From: Staphylococcus aureus
GTDB lineage: Bacteria; Bacillota; Bacilli; Staphylococcales; Staphylococcaceae
Assembly (NCBI RefSeq): GCF_001027105.1
Contig: NZ_CP011526.1
Location: 1,922,001 to 1,986,000 of the forward strand
Direction of reading: 5' to 3'
Length of the DNA: 64,000 nucleotides
The notes beneath the pieces were generated by a model. It had not been told where the DNA came from, did no database searches, and worked only from the letters and a program-made list of their open reading frames with translations. Of this stretch, positions 1 through 13,997 are shown in pieces. The stretch's first letter is position 1. The number at the start of each line of letters is the position of its first letter. Position numbers and translations under genes: made by a program.

Positions 1-1246
<1,246 letters not shown>

Positions 1247-1459
1247 TATGTTTCCACCATTTTTATAAGTCAAACGTTAACATGAAGTTACGTTCTTTTA
1301 TAAAAAGATTTAAACGCGTTATTAATCTTGTGAGTGTTCTTTCGAACACTAGCGATTATTTCTTATGAATTCAAGCTTATTTAAAACTCTTTATTCACTC
1401 GGTTTTGCTTGGTAAAATCTATATTTTACTTACTTATCTAGTTTTCAATGTACAAATAA

Positions 1460-1535
1460 TGGTGGAGACTAGCGGGATCGAACCGCTGACCTCCTGCGTG
1501 CAAAGCAGGCGCTCTCCCAGCTGAGCTAAGCCCCC
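1460..1535 (-). tRNA. tRNA-Ala (anticodon TGC)
   Basis: Reading the reverse strand gives a 76-nt cloverleaf starting GGGGGCTTAGCTCAGC, with anticodon TGC inside CTTTGCACG, a GGTTCGATCC T-loop region and an encoded CCA end (TGGT on the + strand at 1460-1463). It lies in the 16S-23S spacer next to tRNA-Ile, the standard Ile-Ala spacer pair. Confidence 0.97.
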
Positions 1536-1553
1536 AAATAGGTATTAAATTAA

Positions 1554-1630
<77 letters not shown>

Positions 1631-1711
1631 ATTAATTTGAATGAACAAACATTCAAAACTGAATACAATATGTCACGTTATTCCGCATCTTCTGAAGAAG
1701 ATGTTCCGAAT

Positions 1712-3274
<1,563 letters not shown>

Positions 3275-3398
3275 ATTATGATGTTTGATTAGCTCATAAA
3301 TACTAAATAATGTTTGTAACTTATAGTTACGTTTTTGGAATTAACGTTGACATATTGTCATTCAGTTTTCAATGTTCGTTTGTCACTTACAAGATTTA

Positions 3399-3427
3399 AT
3401 TATAACTCGTAAGTTTTTGTAAGTCAA
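3399..3427 (-). promoter_or_regulatory. rRNA operon sigma-A promoter
   Basis: On the reverse strand a -35 box TTGACT (3422-3427) is followed after exactly 17 nt by a -10 box TATAAT (3399-3404). Start of transcription would be near 3392, about 118 nt before mature 16S. The sequence just upstream of the -35 is A/T-only and resembles an UP element. No other gene could be served by it. Confidence 0.85.
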
Positions 3428-3906
3428 GAATTATTTTTAATTATTTTATTTCTAAAAAATAAATTTCCTAACTCAATTAATTCAACAAATATTATTTTAA
3501 TATGTATTTGTTCGAATTTCAATAGTCAAATTTACACTTTATTAATATTTTAAATCAACAACTTAAAACATTTGTTTTTTAAATATTAGTGCCGTTTGAC
3601 GACTTTTATATAATATCAAGTTATTCTAGTAGAGTCAACATAAAACAACACTTATTTTTGTTTAAAAATTACTGTTGAAGGGATTATTTTCTATTCGTAA
3701 GTACTATATGTATTTAAAGTGTAATTCCTTATGCTTTTTACTTCAGTTTTACAAACAAACTTATACTCACTTTATGGATAGTTATTTAGTAGACCTTCGT
3801 TTGAATATTTTTATGTTTATTTATAAAGGATACTAGTTATTAGTTAATACCACTTCCGTAGTTAGAATATTCTTTTCTTCAATTTAAATATTTTTCAGAA
3901 TAAGCA
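3428..3906. other. AT-rich intergenic stretch, no gene seen
   Basis: About 480 bases between the rRNA promoter and the perR terminator. It is very AT-rich, with stops in all frames and no ribosome binding site followed by an open frame. The part next to 3428 probably acts as an UP element for the rRNA promoter. I see nothing else in it. Confidence 0.5.
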
Positions 3907-3944
3907 TAAAAAAAAGTTAAACAACTTTCATGTCGTTTAACTTC
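3907..3944 (-). terminator. Rho-independent terminator after perR
   Basis: An 11-bp stem (AGTTAAACaAC pairing with GTcGTTTAACT, one G-U pair) with a loop of 6 nt, followed on the reverse strand by eight T. It lies 70 nt past the perR stop. Confidence 0.85.
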
Positions 3945-4013
3945 TTAAATATTACGCTTACTTATATGAAGTAAGCTAACGCTTTTTTAATTTGTCATAC
4001 TACCAAAGTTAAA

Positions 4014-4460
4014 TTATTTATCTTGGCATTCTTTACAAACTCCATAAATTTCCATTCGATGATGTGTTACGTCAAAGTCAGTCATATGCTGAGCTAATCT
4101 TTCAATTTCATTTAACTGTGGATATTGAAAATCAACAATCTTACCACATTGTTCACATATAATATGATAATGATTATGTGTATTAAAGTCGAATCGACTT
4201 GATGAGTCTCCATATGTTAATTCTTTTACAATTCCAATATCTTTAAACACTCTTAAGTTATTATATATTGTCGCAACACTTATATTTGGAAAATCAGGTG
4301 AAAGTGCTTGATAAATTTCATCAGCTGTTGGATGAGTATGTGAAGAAATTAAATAACGTAATATTGCTTGTCTTTGAGGTGTAATTCTTACGCCTGCTTG
4401 TCGCAATGATGCAATTGATTCTTCTAGTTCATGTTCAATTGATTCTATTTCAACACTCAT
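4014..4460 (-). CDS. perR: PerR, peroxide-sensing Fur-family repressor
   Basis: 148-aa Fur-family repressor that senses H2O2 by metal-catalysed oxidation and controls catalase, ferritin, AhpCF and Bcp in S. aureus (family knowledge). The N-terminal half is the winged helix (residues about 15-90, with [13 protein letters not shown]). The C-terminal half has two CxxC pairs for structural zinc (C102/C105 and C142/C145) and the His-rich segment THNHYH at 95-100 for the regulatory metal. ATG start at 4460 has GATGGTG upstream. An inverted-repeat PerR box lies at 4483-4497, in the promoter zone, so autoregulation is likely. Full family length. Confidence 0.96.
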   Translation of the reverse strand: MSVEIESIEHELEESIASLRQAGVRITPQRQAILRYLISSHTHPTADEIYQALSPDFPNISVATIYNNLRVFKDIGIVKELTYGDSSSRFDFNTHNHYHIICEQCGKIVDFQYPQLNEIERLAQHMTDFDVTHHRMEIYGVCKECQDK

Positions 4461-4482
4461 CTATATCACCATCTTTCTTATA

Positions 4483-4497
4483 TAATAATTATTATTA
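4483..4497. promoter_or_regulatory. Probable PerR box upstream of perR
   Basis: TAATAATTATTATTA; read on the reverse strand it is TAATAAT-A-ATTATTA, a perfect 7-1-7 inverted repeat. It differs from the PerR consensus TTATAATnATTATAA at one position per half-site. It is 22 nt upstream of the perR start, fitting autorepression. Confidence 0.7.
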
Positions 4498-4556
4498 CTT
4501 ACTATAAATATAACTGTAGTATTGCGCGCGTGTCAATATTTACATGATGATTTCAT

Positions 4557-5507
4557 TTAATAGCCTTTTTTAGCATCAACTTCATTCTCAATTAGACCAT
4601 TCTTATTGAGAAAATTAACTAGATTGTTTTTAAAAATATCTAATAAGTCATACTTTGCTTCATAATCATTACCAGTTATATGCGCTGTTATAGTTACATT
4701 ATCCAATTCATATAATTCATGATTAGGTTTCAAAGGTTCATTTTCAAACACATCTAAATATGCATGTCGAATAACTTTACTTTTTAATACTTCTATTAAG
4801 AGCGCTTCTTTAACTATGCTACCTCGTCCTATATTTATAAAAAGTGCTTCATCTTTCATTAATTCAAAATGTTTTTTCTTTAGTAAATGAATCGTTTCTT
4901 GCGTTTCTGGTAAAGCATTTATAATAATGTCAGCATTTGGTAATGTGCTTTCAAGTGATTCGATAGTATATATCTCGTCAAACTCATCTTTGTTCTGACC
5001 TGACTTGCTCAGACCAATTAAATTCATATTAAAAGCCTTTGCTAACTTCGCAGTTCTAGTAGCAATTGCACCTGTACCTAAAAATAAAACTGTTTGTCCT
5101 GATAGGCGTTTACCAGTTATTTTCGAATCATATATATGTTGTCGTTGGTTATCATATGATAGTTTCATCTTTTTATAATCATCTAAAATGAAAGCTAAAA
5201 TGTATTCAGATAATTGTTTAGCTTGAACACCTTTTCCATTAGTTAAAAGTATGCCGTGATCTGCAATATAATCTAACGGCAATGTATTTACACCCGTTGC
5301 AAACCATGCAATCCATTTTAAATTCGGGCAACGTCGTAAAAATGCCTCATTGATACCGCCATCATAACCAACTAATATATCTAAATCAGCCAAGTCGCTC
5401 TCAGGTATTTCTGATGCTTTTTTATAAAATTTAAAATCTAAATCTGAAAAGCGTTGTTGTAATTCAGTTTCAACTTCACGCATACGATTTAACCCAACAA
5501 CTTTCAT
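4557..5507 (-). CDS. D-2-hydroxyacid dehydrogenase family protein
   Basis: NAD(P)-dependent D-isomer-specific 2-hydroxyacid dehydrogenase of 316 aa; substrate unknown. The Rossmann nucleotide-binding loop is LGTGAIATR, and the catalytic Arg (NIGRGS), Glu (VFENEP) and His (TAHITGN) of the family are all present. The start is the ATG at 5507, 6 nt after GGGGTG; an in-frame GTG at 5516 overlaps the bcp stop and would lack a binding site. The gene follows bcp directly, so the two are probably one transcript running leftward, and both may be under the PerR-like site upstream of bcp. Confidence 0.88.
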   Translation of the reverse strand: MKVVGLNRMREVETELQQRFSDLDFKFYKKASEIPESDLADLDILVGYDGGINEAFLRRCPNLKWIAWFATGVNTLPLDYIADHGILLTNGKGVQAKQLSEYILAFILDDYKKMKLSYDNQRQHIYDSKITGKRLSGQTVLFLGTGAIATRTAKLAKAFNMNLIGLSKSGQNKDEFDEIYTIESLESTLPNADIIINALPETQETIHLLKKKHFELMKDEALFINIGRGSIVKEALLIEVLKSKVIRHAYLDVFENEPLKPNHELYELDNVTITAHITGNDYEAKYDLLDIFKNNLVNFLNKNGLIENEVDAKKGY

Positions 5508-5512
5508 ATATG

Positions 5513-5968
5513 TCACCCCAAAATGTTTTTAAGTTCTTCTATTTGTGTTTTAACCTTAACCTTCTCGATAACATCTAATACTTTACCTTGTTCATCTATT
5601 ATAAAAGTCGTTCTTACAATGCCCATACTTTCTTTGCCAAATGATTTTTTTAACTGATATACGCCAGTTTCTTTAGCTAATTTAAAATCTTCATCTACTA
5701 ATAAATCGAAATTCAATCCGTGTTTCTCAATAAAATTTTGGTGTTTTTTCTTTGAATCACCGCTTATACCATATACTGCAACATCTAAATCATTGAACAT
5801 TTCTAAATTGTCTCTAAAGTCACAAGCTTCTGTGGTACAAGTAGGTGTATTATCTCTAGGATAAAAATATATAATCGCCTTTTTACCTTTTAATGTATCA
5901 TTTGTAATGACAGTTCCGTCTTGATTTTCTAATTTAAATATTGGAAATTGTTCTCCTTTTTGCAACAT
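5513..5968 (-). CDS. bcp: Bcp, peroxiredoxin (thiol peroxidase)
   Basis: 151-aa peroxiredoxin of the BCP/PrxQ group, which reduces H2O2 and organic peroxides using thioredoxin-type thiols. The peroxidatic motif NTPTCTTEAC supplies the peroxidatic Cys (C44) and a probable resolving Cys five residues later. The start ATG has AAAGGTG 3 nt upstream. It is first in a two-gene leftward unit with the hydroxyacid dehydrogenase. A PerR-like inverted repeat at 5988-6002 lies 20 nt upstream; bcp is a known PerR regulon member in S. aureus. Confidence 0.93.
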   Translation of the reverse strand: MLQKGEQFPIFKLENQDGTVITNDTLKGKKAIIYFYPRDNTPTCTTEACDFRDNLEMFNDLDVAVYGISGDSKKKHQNFIEKHGLNFDLLVDEDFKLAKETGVYQLKKSFGKESMGIVRTTFIIDEQGKVLDVIEKVKVKTQIEELKNILG

Positions 5969-5987
5969 ATAATCACCTTTTTCTTCA

Positions 5988-6002
5988 TTATAATAATTTT
6001 AT
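5988..6002. promoter_or_regulatory. Probable PerR box between bcp and gsaB
   Basis: TTATAATAATTTTAT fits the 7-1-7 pattern TTATAATnATTATAA with two mismatches in the right half-site. It lies between divergent bcp (-) and gsaB (+), so it could touch both promoters; control of bcp is the better supported reading. Confidence 0.55.
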
Positions 6003-6048
6003 GATACGATATTAGATGAAAATATTAAATTAAAAGAGGTTGATATAA

Positions 6049-7338
6049 ATGAATTTTAGTGAAAGTGAACGTTTACAACAACTTTCAAACGAATATATTC
6101 TAGGCGGTGTCAATTCCCCTTCTCGTTCTTATAAAGCTGTAGGAGGCGGTGCACCTGTTGTTATGAAAGAAGGACACGGTGCATATTTATATGATGTCGA
6201 TGGCAATAAATTTATTGATTACCTTCAAGCATACGGTCCAATTATTACGGGGCATGCACATCCTCATATTACTAAAGCAATTCAAGAACAAGCTGCTAAA
6301 GGTGTTTTATTTGGTACACCGACTGAATTAGAAATTGAATTCAGCAAAAAATTACGTGATGCAATTCCATCTCTTGAGAAAATTCGCTTTGTAAATTCTG
6401 GAACAGAAGCAGTCATGACAACAATTCGTGTTGCACGTGCATATACTAAAAGAAATAAAATTATAAAATTTGCTGGATCTTATCATGGCCATTCTGATTT
6501 AGTATTGGTTGCAGCAGGTAGCGGCCCATCTCAGCTCGGTTCTCCAGACTCAGCTGGTGTTCCAGAAAGCGTCGCACGTGAAGTCATTACTGTACCTTTC
6601 AATGATATTAACGCCTATAAAGAAGCAATTGAATTTTGGGGTGATGAAATTGCCGCAGTATTAGTAGAACCAATTGTTGGTAACTTTGGAATGGTAATGC
6701 CTCAACCTGGATTTTTAGAAGAGGTTAATGAAATTTCACATAACAATGGGACCCTAGTGATTTATGATGAAGTAATTACTGCATTCCGTTTCCATTACGG
6801 TGCCGCTCAAGATTTATTAGGTGTTATCCCTGATTTAACTGCATTTGGTAAAATTGTTGGCGGTGGTTTACCAATTGGAGGCTATGGTGGACGTCAAGAT
6901 ATTATGGAACAAGTAGCACCTCTAGGACCTGCATATCAAGCTGGTACAATGGCTGGTAACCCGTTATCTATGAAAGCAGGTATTGCATTACTCGAAGTAC
7001 TAGAACAAGACGGTGTTTATGAAAAATTAGACAGCTTAGGCCAACAACTAGAAGAAGGTTTACTTAAATTAATCGAAAAACATAATATCACAGCTACAAT
7101 TAATCGTATTTATGGATCTTTAACATTGTACTTTACAGATGAAAAAGTCACACATTATGATCAAGTTGAACATTCTGACGGCGAAGCGTTCGGTAAATTT
7201 TTCAAATTAATGTTAAATCAAGGTATCAATTTAGCACCTTCTAAGTTTGAAGCTTGGTTCTTAACAACTGAACATACAGAAGAAGATATTAAACAAACTT
7301 TAAAAGCTGCAGACTATGCTTTTAGTCAAATGAAATAA
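6049..7338 (+). CDS. gsaB: Glutamate-1-semialdehyde 2,1-aminomutase (second copy type)
   Basis: 429-aa PLP-dependent class-III aminotransferase that converts glutamate-1-semialdehyde to 5-aminolevulinate for heme synthesis. Seen: VNSPSR near the N-terminus, [13 protein letters not shown] cofactor region, YHGH, the VIYDEV Asp and the Schiff-base Lys in [10 protein letters not shown], all typical of HemL. S. aureus carries this gene away from the hemAXCDBL operon as gsaB (hemL2); the location beside bcp matches that paralog. RBS AGAGGTTG precedes the ATG. A hairpin terminator follows at 7384-7456. Confidence 0.93.
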
Positions 7339-7383
7339 CTTTTAAGGAAGTATATTTTTAATTGAATTAAAATAAAGCAAATG

Positions 7384-7456
7384 CTCACATAGTAGATTCA
7401 TTTTATATCGTTAACTATTAACGTTTAACTTGATATGTCACTATGTGAGTTTTTAT
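7384..7456 (+). terminator. Terminator after gsaB
   Basis: CTCACATAGT pairs with ACTATGTGAG across a 46-nt loop that contains a smaller A/T stem; it is followed by TTTTTATTTT on the + strand. Confidence 0.7.
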
Positions 7457-7630
7457 TTTACAAATTTATACTATTTTAATCTCTGACTAAAGTTTTACAT
7501 CGCTATCAGTATTATGTATGATTTATTTTAACAACTATAAATAAGCTTGAATTTTGTAACTAGTAAGTGTATAACAGTAATGAATACGAATATTAGATAT
7601 TCAATAAACTTAAAAGGGGCGTCATTATTT

Positions 7631-8725
7631 TTGAGACTAGGAGCTCGGATTTTTAAAACTGGTATAGCCATTATTTTAGCTATGTCTATCGCTTCTTTAC
7701 TACCGGATGATGTTGGTCTGAAAGCCTTAGCTGGTGTCAGTGCTGTTGTTGCAATGCAACCTAGTATTTATCGTTCATTTAAAACAGTTTCTGATCAAGC
7801 ATTGGGTAACATTATAGGTGCCATACTATCTGTTACAATGGTAACAATTTTTAGTGATAATTTTATCATTATGGGTGTTACCGTCATAGTACTTATTGCT
7901 ATTTTATTTAAATTTAATTTAGCACATGTTGCTACTTTGGCGAGTGTAACAGCATTAATCATTATGGGACAACATACCGGTTCTTTCTATATTACCGCCT
8001 TTTACAGGTTTGTACTTGTAATGATTGGTGTCATAAGTTCATCTCTAGTTAACTTTGTGTTTCTACCACCTAAATTTGAAACAAAAATTTACTATAATTC
8101 ATTAAATATATCCTCAGATATTTTTATGTGGTTTAAATTAGTATTAAATGATACGACGGAGTTTAATAATATTAAACAAGATAGTCATAATTTAAAACAA
8201 CGTGTCGAAAAGTTAGAGAAAATTTATGATTACTATAGCGAAGAACGTCCTATTACAAAAAAACATATTCACCAACAGAATAGAAAGAAAATACTTTTCA
8301 GAGAAGTAGTTCAGACGACTAGACAAGCTTATGAAGTATTAAACAAATTGTCGCGTTATCAAAACGACTTATATTTACTTAATAACAATTTCCTATTACA
8401 AATCAAATTAGATTTAGATTCATTAACTGCTTTTCACGAGCAAATTTTAGCTAGCCTTTCTAAAAAAGCACGTTATAATGTGACACATGTTGATTATGAG
8501 TTAGATAATCCGCAGAAAAAAGATTTATTGTCCACATTTCAGCATGAGTTAATAAATCATCCTTATCAAACGGAATATTCGTTTGCCAATGTTATGCAAA
8601 TTGTTGCAGCCATCGAAGAGTATCGACACCATTTAGAGCATTTAGACCGCATAAGAATTAGCTTTTTCACATATCATAGATCTGATGCAGACATTGAAAT
8701 TGTTGAAGAAGACTTTGATTTATAA
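7631..8725 (+). CDS. FUSC / aromatic acid exporter-type membrane protein
   Basis: Membrane protein with four or five N-terminal transmembrane segments (start to about 145 aa), then a long charged cytoplasmic region with helical/coiled-coil character. The segment GARIFKTGIAI followed by a hydrophobic stretch and MQPS matches the ArAE/FUSC family, and the protein is a paralog of the one at 30401-31387. Substrate unknown. The start is uncertain: TTG at 7631 has AAAAGGGG 11 nt upstream and aligns with the paralog's N-terminus; ATG at 7580 has only weak AAGTG. It converges on the exporter gene at 8916 with a shared terminator. Confidence 0.75.
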   Translation: MRLGARIFKTGIAIILAMSIASLLPDDVGLKALAGVSAVVAMQPSIYRSFKTVSDQALGNIIGAILSVTMVTIFSDNFIIMGVTVIVLIAILFKFNLAHVATLASVTALIIMGQHTGSFYITAFYRFVLVMIGVISSSLVNFVFLPPKFETKIYYNSLNISSDIFMWFKLVLNDTTEFNNIKQDSHNLKQRVEKLEKIYDYYSEERPITKKHIHQQNRKKILFREVVQTTRQAYEVLNKLSRYQNDLYLLNNNFLLQIKLDLDSLTAFHEQILASLSKKARYNVTHVDYELDNPQKKDLLSTFQHELINHPYQTEYSFANVMQIVAAIEEYRHHLEHLDRIRISFFTYHRSDADIEIVEEDFDL

Positions 8726-8792
8726 CATTAAAACAATTTTATCAATTAATGCCACAATGAGATAAACTAATATTGAATCTCGAAATTAAATT

Positions 8793-8843
8793 TAAAAAAG
8801 CAGTAAGATTATTTTCAATTAAGAAAATCTCTTACTGCTTTTT
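8793..8843. terminator. Bidirectional terminator between convergent genes
   Basis: GCAGTAAGA (8800-8808) pairs with TCTTACTGC (8830-8838), flanked by A-run and T-run so it can end transcripts from both sides. Confidence 0.85.
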
Positions 8844-8915
8844 CTATGTTATGACCCCACCATCCTGTTACAAATTTTCTCTTCAAGATTGTACTGAAGT
8901 CAAACAACTAATACT

Positions 8916-10652
8916 TTATAAGTTTTGAATGCTATATAAATGCTCGTAAGCACCTTGTTTTGCAATCAATTCACGATGCGTACCTGTTTCAACAATATGT
9001 CCATTTTCAATTACGACAATTTTGTCAGCATGTGTAATAGTGGACAAGCGATGCGCTACGATAAGTGTCGTTCGATCTTTACTCAACACATCTAATGCTT
9101 CTTGAATAATGGATTCACTTTCTAAATCAAGTGCACTTGTTGCTTCATCCAAGATAAGAATTGGCGGATTATTTAAAAATATTCTAGCAATCGATAATCT
9201 TTGTTTTTGACCACCTGATAATTTAACACCTCGTTCACCTACTTCAGTGTCATATCCCTGTGGCAAGTTCATAATAAAGTCATGTGCATTAGCCATTTTC
9301 GCCGCTTCAACTACTTCTTCATCTGTTGCTGTTGGACGACCAAGTAAAATATTTTCCTTAACTGTATCAGAGAATAAAATATTATCCTGTTGCACCAATC
9401 CTATTTGATTTCTTAAACTTCCCGTTAAAAAATCTTTAATGTTGTGACCATCTATTAAAATTTGCCCAGAAGTTACATCGTAAAATCTCGGTATTAAGTT
9501 AATTAATGTTGATTTACCACCACCACTCATACCTACGAAAGCAACTGTTTCTCCTTTTTCAATACTCAAATTAATATCTTTTAAAATTGGAGCTTCGTTA
9601 TCGTTATATTGAAAACTAACATGATCAATATCAATACGACCTTGTTTAATTTCAATAGGTTGAGCACCAACACCATTTTTGATGTCATAATCTTCATCAA
9701 TTAATTGGAATACACGGTCCATTGAAGCAAAACTTTGCGTTAAAGTTGTAAATGATGCGACTAAACGACGTAAAGGCCCGAACAATAACTCTAAGTATCC
9801 AACAAATGCTGCAAGTGTACCTACTGTGATTGATCCAGAAATAGCAAGATATGCACCAACACCGATGACAATAATTGGTCCAATATCTGTAACTGTATTA
9901 ATTGCGGCAAAGGAATAGGCATTCCATCTTGTATGTTTCAACGCACGTGTTAGGAAATTAGTATTCTTTTTATCAAAGTTTTTCGCTTCATTGTCTTCAA
10001 TCGCAAAACTTTTAACGACTGAAATACCTTGAACACGTTCATGCAAGAATCCTTGAACCTCAGCTAATGCTTGAGATCTTTCACGTGTCAATTTTCTTAA
10101 TCTTCCAAAGAAAACGTACACCGTTAAAATGTAAAATGGGAAGATAAACAGTGCTGCTAAAGTCAATTTCACATCTAAAAAGAACATTATGGATAGTGCA
10201 ATAATAATTGTTATACAATCTAACCAAATATTCATTAACCCGGTTAAAATGAAATCTTTTGTTTGTTCAACATCATTAATCACTCTAGATATTACTTGAC
10301 CTACTTGATTATTAGCATAAAATCTCGCACTTAAAGCTTGTAAATGGTTGTATAACTTTTTACGTATATCATACAATATTTTATTACTTGTCCATTGCGC
10401 CAAATATTGACGTATAAATTCAATTGGTGGTCTCACTATTACAAAAATAAATAATGCGATACCAATGGCAATAGTTAAATGATGAACTTTTTCATCAGTC
10501 GTTAGTGCGTGGTTATTAATCACGCCATCTATTGCATATTTAATTAATAGTGGTATAAGCATTGGTATACCAAACTTAATTATCCCAACAATAATCGTTG
10601 CAAAAATACGATATTTGTATGGCTTAACAAATTGCAAATATCGTTTAATCAT
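8916..10652 (-). CDS. Sav1866-type multidrug ABC exporter
   Basis: 578-aa half-transporter, the staphylococcal Sav1866 homolog whose crystal structure defined type IV ABC exporters. It works as a homodimer in the cell membrane and exports hydrophobic compounds. The first about 320 aa hold six transmembrane helices with long intracellular loops. The C-terminal ATPase has Walker [11 protein letters not shown]-loop LVQQDN, signature LSGGQKQR, Walker [13 protein letters not shown] and the switch His in VAHRLS. ATG start, good AT-rich leader. Single gene, with a hairpin region upstream at 10704-10791 and a shared terminator downstream. Confidence 0.95.
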
Positions 10653-10703
10653 ACAATCCCCCCTAATCTATTGCCCTATCCTATTCATAAGCATAAAAAT
10701 GAA

Positions 10704-10791
10704 TAGAGGTTGGATACATAATTTGTAGATGTAAATTCTTCTTACAATTTACATTTTTAAAATTAAGATATCTCAACCTCTGTCATATTCA
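10704..10791. repeat. Long imperfect hairpin between exporter and ntdP
   Basis: Outer arms AGAGGTTGgATA and TATcTCAACCTCT pair, and an inner perfect 9-bp stem ATGTAAATT/AATTTACAT closes on a short loop. Neither side is followed by a clear T-run, so it is not an obvious terminator. It may be an intergenic repeat element or a structured leader of the exporter transcript. Confidence 0.5.
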
Positions 10792-10942
10792 TGTGATTAA
10801 ATACGTTGTCTTATTCGTATGTTATATTCTATTCAATTTAATCTATGGATACTGTGTCCCCACACGACAGCAAAAGTTATCATACTTCTTTACATCACTA
10901 AGTCAATATAAATGATTTAATCAGTATTTACACTTTATTTGC

Positions 10943-11503
<561 letters not shown>

Positions 11504-11786
11504 TTAATTTAACCATTATAAATTATAGCATATTTCAGAAATAGTATTATATAAATACATATTTTTACGAAATAAGATTTTACTACTTAATAATTAAACT
11601 CGGTAATATTGCTAAGTACTACAACAGAGATTTACATGTCCCATTTAAAGTATATAAAATCATCACTTTTATATATCAACACTTTAACTTTTTGACATTG
11701 TTATTCTATGAGATTTAAAGATATCATTTATACTTTTTAAAATTAATGTCACTATGTTTTCCGATAATATTACCAATCATCGAATG

Positions 11787-12824
11787 TTACCCATTTATAA
11801 ATTGATAAATCTTTGACATAGGTACAGGGAATGTATATTGATCTCGATCACTTAAATCAAACCAAATCATGTCATCTGGTAATGTTTCAATGTTAATTGC
11901 TCCTGAAACGGCGTATACTTTAATCTTCCATGTTAAATGAGTAAATTGATGCTTCAACTCAAAAATAGGTGTTTCTACTGGTTGAATGTCATGACCGATT
12001 TTTTCAGTCATTTTACGTCTAGCATGCTCACTTTCAAACATAGGAAATTGCCACATACCATGCAATAATTTTTCGCTACGCTTTTGCAACAGATATTGAC
12101 CTTGATTATTTCTAATTAAAAAGACGGATTGCTCAATTACTTTTTTACTTACATTTTTAGATTTAACAGGTAACTTTTCAAATGTACCTTTATCAAATGC
12201 CTCACAGTTTTCTTGAACTGGACAAAATAAGCATAATGGATTTTTTGGTGTACAAATTAACGCCCCTAATTCCATCATAGCTTGATTAAACGTTCCAGCT
12301 TCTGTAGTAACATACGGTAATAATTCTTGTTCGTACGATTTCCTCGTCGATTGTAATTTAATATCTCGATAGTCATCATTCAATCTAGACCATACTCGAA
12401 AAACATTTCCGTCTACAGTTGCTAGTGGTACATTATATGCAATGCTCATTACTGCAGCTTGTGTGTATGGGCCAACACCTTTTAACGCTTTAAATTGATC
12501 AGGATCTTTGGGAACTAAGCCTTCATATTTATCATGAACTTCTTTAATCGCCGTATGAAAATTTCGAGCTCTACTATAATATCCTAAGCCTTCCCAATAC
12601 TTTAACACTTCATCTTCCGAAGCTTGACTCAAAACTTCCACAGTTGGAAATCGTTCAACAAAACGATGATAATAGTCAATAACTGTTTTAACTTGTGTCT
12701 GTTGTAACATGACCTCACTTAACCAAATATAGTACGGATTGGTCGTTTGTCGCCATGGCATTTCTCTTTGATTTTCATCAAACCAGTGTATCAAATTTTC
12801 TTTAAAACTAGACTGCTGATACAT
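11787..12824 (-). CDS. mutY: MutY, A/G-specific adenine DNA glycosylase
   Basis: 345-aa base-excision repair enzyme that removes A mispaired with 8-oxoG. Seen in order: SEVMLQQTQV with catalytic Glu37, helix-hairpin-helix KGVGPYTQAA with the catalytic Asp in ATVDGNVFR, the iron-sulfur ligands C-x6-C-x2-C-x5-C (CTPKNPLCLFCPVQENC), and a C-terminal Nudix-like domain that reads 8-oxoG. RBS AAAGGG before the ATG. Divergent from the YdjM-like gene at 12976. Confidence 0.95.
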   Translation of the reverse strand: MYQQSSFKENLIHWFDENQREMPWRQTTNPYYIWLSEVMLQQTQVKTVIDYYHRFVERFPTVEVLSQASEDEVLKYWEGLGYYSRARNFHTAIKEVHDKYEGLVPKDPDQFKALKGVGPYTQAAVMSIAYNVPLATVDGNVFRVWSRLNDDYRDIKLQSTRKSYEQELLPYVTTEAGTFNQAMMELGALICTPKNPLCLFCPVQENCEAFDKGTFEKLPVKSKNVSKKVIEQSVFLIRNNQGQYLLQKRSEKLLHGMWQFPMFESEHARRKMTEKIGHDIQPVETPIFELKHQFTHLTWKIKVYAVSGAINIETLPDDMIWFDLSDRDQYTFPVPMSKIYQFING

Positions 12825-12975
12825 TTATAAAACCCTTTCCTCACCAAAATTAATTGTCTTTACTCATAATGTTTTTATTGTACATTAAAATCATGGTTAG
12901 TATGTAAGTTAATTTAGTTATTTGCGAAATTGGATTATAATAGTATATATAATATTATGAAATGAGTGAACTGAT

Positions 12976-13953
12976 ATGGACACTGCAACACATATCGCAA
13001 TTGGGGTGGGCCTTACAGCACTTGCAACTCAAGATCCAGCAATGGCTTCTACGTTTGGTGCAACAGCTACAACCCTTATCGTTGGTTCATTAATTCCTGA
13101 TGGGGATACTGTTCTTAAATTAAAGGACAATGCAACATATATTTCGCATCATAGAGGTATCACGCATTCCATCCCTTTCACAATACTATGGCCAATTTTA
13201 ATTACATTTTTAATATTCACGTTCTTTAGTGGAACCAACCCATTTCATGTATGGATGTGGGCTCAGCTCGCAGTATTTTTACATGTCTTTGTAGATATAT
13301 TCAATTCTTATGGTACACAAGCGCTTAGACCTATCACAAACAAATGGATTCAATTAAGTGTGATTAACACATTTGACCCTATTATTTTCACAGTTCTTTG
13401 TATTGGTATTGTATTATGGGTTATAGGCTTGCATCCATTTGCAGTCTTCTTTCCTATAATCGCTTTACTAATCATTTATTACATGATTCGTTTTAAAATG
13501 AGAGCCGTAATTAAGCAACAAGCTTTAAAAGCAATTCAACAAGAGCATCACCCTGTTAAAGTATTTGTTGCGCCAACAATAAAATTTATGGAATGGCGTG
13601 TCGCGATACAAACTGATGCACATGACTATGTTGGAAAAGCATATGGTAGGAATGTGGTGTTTAGTGATAAAGTGGAACGTCAAACATTATCAACAGACTC
13701 CATTTTATGGAAAGTCAAAGGTAATAAAGATATACGTACTTTTTTAAACTTTTCATCAATCTATCGTTGGCAAACAACAACGTTAGCAGATGGTTCTACT
13801 GAAATTCGTTTGATTGATTTGCGTTATTTAAAAAATGATCATTATTCATTTGTGGCAATTGCACATGTAACAAACGATAATGTCATAGACCACTCTTATA
13901 TTGGCTGGGTATTTACAGAAGATAAGTTACAACGTAAACTGTATGCTAAATAA
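12976..13953 (+). CDS. YdjM-type membrane-bound metal-dependent hydrolase (DUF457)
   Basis: 325-aa inner-membrane protein of the YdjM/DUF457 group. Putative metal ligands appear as His6, PDGD (41-44), SHHRGITHS (57-65) and LHVFVDIFNSYGT in the region after the second hydrophobic segment. Four or so transmembrane segments occupy the first 170 aa; the remaining C-terminal half is soluble and mixed alpha/beta. The cellular substrate is unknown. A strong terminator follows at 13998-14045. Confidence 0.82.
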   Translation: MDTATHIAIGVGLTALATQDPAMASTFGATATTLIVGSLIPDGDTVLKLKDNATYISHHRGITHSIPFTILWPILITFLIFTFFSGTNPFHVWMWAQLAVFLHVFVDIFNSYGTQALRPITNKWIQLSVINTFDPIIFTVLCIGIVLWVIGLHPFAVFFPIIALLIIYYMIRFKMRAVIKQQALKAIQQEHHPVKVFVAPTIKFMEWRVAIQTDAHDYVGKAYGRNVVFSDKVERQTLSTDSILWKVKGNKDIRTFLNFSSIYRWQTTTLADGSTEIRLIDLRYLKNDHYSFVAIAHVTNDNVIDHSYIGWVFTEDKLQRKLYAK

Positions 13954-13997
13954 TTTCAAGTTATTATTCACTAAAGTTAATCTATAAAAAATGAACA

